A stretch of DNA of 26,937 nt from Embleya sp040605455. Lineage in GTDB: Bacteria > Actinomycetota > Actinomycetes > Streptomycetales > Streptomycetaceae. Positions within the stretch are counted from its first letter, which is position 1. Every line of letters starts with the position of its first letter. The stretch lies in the NCBI RefSeq assembly GCF_040605455.1, contig NZ_JBEXCV010000125.1, positions 1 to 26,937 of the forward strand, given 5' to 3'. The notes beneath the pieces are model-generated. The model did no database searches, had not been told where the DNA came from, and saw only the letters and a list, made by a program, of their open reading frames with translations. Both the position numbers and the translations under genes were made by a program. Shown here piece after piece: positions 24,801 through 26,937 of the stretch.

Positions 24801-26555
24801 TGGAGTTCGAACGCCACGATCGCCCGGGCCAAGGGAATCCGGCTCGACACCAACTACTACTACATGCCGGATTACTGGAAGAACACGTGGGGCGGGCCGC
24901 TGATGAAGGCGAGCCCCGGCTTCTTCACCGGTTCCGGCTTCCCGATGCGATTCACCGACCCTAGCGGTCAAATGATCGACATCTACCAGGGCACCACGCA
25001 GATCAACGACGAATTCCAGCAGGTCTACCCGGACACCTTCGACCAGCTCGTCAACGGCGCCAACAACGACGGCTTCTACGGCGCGTTCGTGATGAACAAC
25101 CACACGGACTCGGCGAACGCCAACGGCGGAGTGGGCAACGTGGGCCAGCTCGACATCGAGCAGGCGCTGATCGCCTCGGCCAAGGCGAAGAACGTCCCGA
25201 TCGTTTCGGCCAAACAATTGCTGGACTGGACCGACGCCCGAAATGCCTCCACGATCACCGGCCTCAACCGGGTCGGCAACTCGGTCACGTTCACGGTCAA
25301 CCAGAACGCGGCCGCGAACAACCTGATGACGATGCTGCCGACCACCGGCTCGGGCGGCACCACCCTCACCGCGCTCTCCCGCGGCGGCTCCGCGGTCACC
25401 TTCCAGAAGACCACCATCAAGGGCATCGAGTACGCCGTCTTCGACGGGACCTCCGGCGCTTACACGGCGACCTACGCCAACCCGGTCGCGCCGCAGATCG
25501 CCCAGGCCAAGGCGGCCCCGGCGGCGGACGGCTCGGGCACGCTGACCTGGACGACCGACGTGCCCTCGACCACCGAGGTGCAGCTGGGCACCAAGCCGGA
25601 CCAGCTGCCGATCACCCAGAAGAGCGTGGAGACCGCGGGCGAGCACAAGGTCGCCCTGGGCGCGCTCAAGCCCGACACCACCTACTACTACCGACTCACC
25701 TCGGAGAACGCGAAGGGCGAGCGCAGCGTCTGGCCCGCCCCGAACGCCAAGCCCGCCGAGTTCCGCACGCCCAAGGCCGACCGCAAGGCGCCGGTGATCA
25801 GTGACGTCTCGGTCAAGACCTGGCCGGACGGCAGCGCCGACCTGACCTGGAAGACGGACAAGCCGACGACCACATCGGTGCTGCTGGGCGACAACCCGAC
25901 ATCGGTCCGACCGGTGTACGCGGACCGGAAGCAGTCGACCACCGAGCACCACGCCAAGCTCGGCCACCTCGGCTCGGGCAGGACGTACGCCTTCAGCCTC
26001 GCGGGCGTCGACGCGGCCGGGAACGAAGGGACCTGGACAGGCGGCGGTGGAAAGAAGAAGGACACCGCACGGCTGGCGATGCCCAGGCCGGGTGTCGCCG
26101 AGACCGGCGCGTTCGACTTCACCAACGGCACCGTGTCCGGCGGAGCGGTGAGCGGTGACCGGCCGGATGCGCTCACCCTGGACAAGGCTCCGACCGGTAC
26201 GTACGTGTCGAAGCCGTTGGACGCCGGCCAAATGGTGACGTGGCTGGCGGGTGACTGGCAGGCCGAGATTCCCAAGGGCACCACGCTGCGGGTATCGGTG
26301 CGGACCGGAACGACGGCCGTCCCGGACGCGAGCTGGACGCAATGGAAGGACCTGACCCGACCGGGCGACACGGTCGGCAGTGCGTCGCGTTTCCTGCAAT
26401 ACCGGGTGGAGCTCACCGGCACCGGCCGGGCGCTTCCCACGCTGAAGGGCATCGGCTTCACCAACGACGGCACCGTCACGACCACGCCTGCGGTGACCGA
26501 GGCGGGCCCGAACACGGTGCCGGGGCCGAAACCCCTGACGGGGAAGGGGCGTTGA
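21807..26555 (+). CDS. Secreted DUF4082 / Ig-like / NodB-like / FN3 multidomain protein
   Basis: 1582 residues from ATG 21807 (GAGGAG ten bases upstream; the frame is open to 21573 without support). Signal peptide 1-44, cleaving near AQA-AP. Order: DUF4082 (46-207), Ig-like (210-312), DUF4082 (315-475), Ig-like (478-587), an alpha/beta domain with a glutamine-amidotransferase-like look (590-830), a divergent NodB-like region (855-1150), two fibronectin III domains (about 1228-1415), and a C-terminal beta domain. In the NodB-like part VSTGDNHGQN (Asp866, His868) replaces TFDDG and RHVDENGSC (His944) replaces the H-x3-H motif. This suggests a deacetylase-fold hydrolase or a glycan-binding relative; fungal CE18 deacetylases with a fused alpha/beta domain are a comparison to test. 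Tandem with the first secreted protein. Confidence 0.78.
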   Translation: MKAARARTRSGHRQRRGTWTSIAFAAIGALLFTLFAPITAAQAAPCSPCSLFAGATPSGAVTDTDAVAVEVGVRFKPDSNGTITQIRFWKDAGNTGTHTGRIWNTATGTATSVTFIDESASGWQTAIFTTPIPVAAGSTYIASYVAPVGRYTVTDNFFATDHTVEQLVAPASNGNQGNGVYTYNPGGGMPTDSYQAGNYWVDVSFVPGADTTPPTVTQTTPAAGATGVATAAPLSAAFSEPVQPATVQWAVTRTGGPAVAGTATYSGNTATFQPTSALAVSTGYTVTVTGAKDAAGNTMATKSWSFTTGTGSSQSVETSIWTGPVSPSTPNQTDNNSVEVGVKFRTTTDGQIKSIRFWKLTGSTGPYAVSLWDKNTQTRLATVPNVNRTGSGWQTVDLPTPITVHAGVTYVASYFAPNGNYPANTGSFSQPVGNSMITALADGVDGGNGVYKYNAGSVYPTDSWNGSNYWVDVVFSTNAEDTVAPAVTDMTPTPNANGVLSGIQPSVTFSEPLKPTGLSFVLKRNGTVVPAELELDNPTTPTQLTLKPNAELAYGTPYTLTVSGIKDRSDNAMSDATWTFTTGQAPPTPPCDAPNTGPILVIKADSNPFSCYYTEILRSEGLNSFAVKDASAVTAPVLNGYTTVVLGDFAPSAQLVTDLTTWVNAGGNLIAMHPRAALAGLLGLGTSGGFQANQYMKVDSGTAAGAGIYSQLSMQYHGPADVWTVPGGVGTVRVADLYTRTGTTPLGPAVTTRTVGSGTASAFTYDLARSIVQTRQGNPAQAGVENDNFSDSGGPLMRADDMFYPDWIDLSRVQVPQADEQQRLFANLIELGNRAKAPIPRTWYLPGNAATAAPDLLKVVMVSTGDNHGQNLSDMQGRVTRYNNNSSDPACASPIAALRDAAVRNWKCMRGTIYVWGPGPQGTQAPSVSDVQNWTAQGFEIARHVDENGSCPQLRAGASQTDINAELGAVYENSLDDFTRYAPLKPTTNRTHCLTWPDWSSNATIARAKGIRLDTNYYYMPDYWKNTWGGPLMKASPGFFTGSGFPMRFTDPSGQMIDIYQGTTQINDEFQQVYPDTFDQLVNGANNDGFYGAFVMNNHTDSANANGGVGNVGQLDIEQALIASAKAKNVPIVSAKQLLDWTDARNASTITGLNRVGNSVTFTVNQNAAANNLMTMLPTTGSGGTTLTALSRGGSAVTFQKTTIKGIEYAVFDGTSGAYTATYANPVAPQIAQAKAAPAADGSGTLTWTTDVPSTTEVQLGTKPDQLPITQKSVETAGEHKVALGALKPDTTYYYRLTSENAKGERSVWPAPNAKPAEFRTPKADRKAPVISDVSVKTWPDGSADLTWKTDKPTTTSVLLGDNPTSVRPVYADRKQSTTEHHAKLGHLGSGRTYAFSLAGVDAAGNEGTWTGGGGKKKDTARLAMPRPGVAETGAFDFTNGTVSGGAVSGDRPDALTLDKAPTGTYVSKPLDAGQMVTWLAGDWQAEIPKGTTLRVSVRTGTTAVPDASWTQWKDLTRPGDTVGSASRFLQYRVELTGTGRALPTLKGIGFTNDGTVTTTPAVTEAGPNTVPGPKPLTGKGR

Positions 26556-26586
26556 CCTTCGGCTGATCCCGTGGGGACGGTACGAG

Positions 26587-26626
26587 CGGCCGGGCCCGGA
26601 GCGATTTGGCGCTCCGGGCCCGGCCG
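26587..26626. terminator. Strong hairpin terminator
   Basis: CGGCCGGGCCCGGAGCG (26587-26603) and CGCTCCGGGCCCGGCCG (26610-26626) form a perfect 17-bp GC-rich stem with a 6-nt loop, 31 bp after the stop of the large secreted-protein gene. No U-tract follows. It separates that gene from the rRNA-type promoter region. Confidence 0.85.
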
Positions 26627-26689
26627 TGTACTGTTGCGAAGTCCGCCCGGGAGGCGAGCAAATCCACGATCACCGATTAGGCGATCGGG

Positions 26690-26937
26690 AATGTGCTCCG
26701 CTAAAGTCTGCGGGCGCCGCCAAATGCCTCGGAGAATGTAAATTCCCGATGCCCGAAGCGGTGAGCGAAGCAGGCCGAAAGGACTGCTAAGCTCGAAGAG
26801 CCGGAAGCCGGGGAAACGAAAGTTTCGAAGGCGGAAAGCAATGGACGAAAAGCGGGTCGCAGGATCTGCTAGAGTCCGGAAGGCGGAAAGCGCGGAAACG
26901 CGGTGGAAGCCGAAAGCGAGGAAAGCGAAGCCGCCGA
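26690..26937 (+). promoter_or_regulatory. rRNA-operon-type promoter and leader region
   Basis: Three similar boxes recur at 82-86 bp: CCGCTAAAGTC (TAAAGT at 26702-26707), CTGCTAAGCTC (26788-26793) and CTGCTAGAGTC (26870-26875). From about 26760 the sequence is unusually purine-rich, full of GGAAAGC and CGAAAG motifs. Streptomyces rRNA operons start this way: tandem HrdB-type promoters with TCTGMTARAGT boxes, then a GAA-rich leader, then the 16S gene. No good -35 hexamer stands 16-18 bases before any box, so some may be repeated leader elements and not promoters. The 16S gene would begin beyond the window. A tRNA operon is the main alternative. Confidence 0.6.

Noticed and set aside
19535..24964. 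1809-residue plus-strand frame across both secreted-protein genes
   Set aside because: Out-of-frame reading, Arg/His-rich and without motifs, crossing the stop, hairpins and start of the real genes.
26627..26937. Possible tRNA gene in the final region
   Set aside because: No cloverleaf arms or TTCGA-type T-loop in proper order could be assembled; the sequence fits an rRNA leader better.

Overview
The window is very GC-rich actinobacterial DNA. GTG starts, GGAGG-type ribosome binding sites, start/stop overlaps of the GTGA and ATGA kind, intergenic repeats of the CCTCAAGCGCCGGCCGGGCT type and an rRNA-type leader with CTGCTAAGCT-like boxes all point to Streptomyces or a close relative in Streptomycetaceae. 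No plasmid or phage genes, tRNA gene or CRISPR array was seen.

Region 1 (1-10.8 kb) is an extracellular polysaccharide locus. The tail of a glycosyltransferase is followed by a short tandem-repeat array. Two divergent operons then start from a shared control region near 4.43-4.77 kb. The leftward one encodes a NodB-type polysaccharide deacetylase, a CelD/BioF2-type GNAT acyltransferase and a GT4 glycosyltransferase. The rightward one encodes two paralogous CelD-type acyltransferases, a second NodB deacetylase, a second complete GT4 glycosyltransferase and, after an 86-nt gap, a phosphoglycosyl transferase that would start glycan assembly on undecaprenyl phosphate. It ends at a strong hairpin.

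Region 2 (10.8-15.4 kb) is a leftward group of a different kind: a membrane-anchored protein, a small unrecognised protein, an 858-residue fusion of a right-handed beta-helix with a CbxX/EccA-type AAA+ ATPase, and a small membrane or exported ORF. Two of these genes show frame problems, one near 14.04 kb and one near 11.10 kb. The 600-bp gap upstream holds a palindrome, an 11-bp tandem repeat and a possible vestige of a SARP regulator. I read this as a partly eroded module, though sequencing errors could give the same picture.

Region 3 (15.4-18.1 kb) returns to glycan genes: an O-antigen-ligase/Wzy-like membrane protein, a PglD-like sugar acyltransferase and an NAD-dependent sugar-nucleotide epimerase.

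Region 4 (18.3-26.6 kb) holds two large secreted multidomain proteins. One joins an N,N-dimethylformamidase beta-subunit-like domain to Ig-like and DUF4082 domains. The other joins two DUF4082/Ig pairs to an alpha/beta domain, a divergent NodB-like domain and two fibronectin type III domains. Together they carry four DUF4082 modules. They may act on, or bind, the polymer made by the neighbouring genes; that link is inference. A perfect 17-bp hairpin closes the second gene, and the last 240 bases look like the promoter/leader region of an rRNA operon whose 16S gene would lie beyond the window.

All family assignments come from motif recognition by eye; no database search was run.
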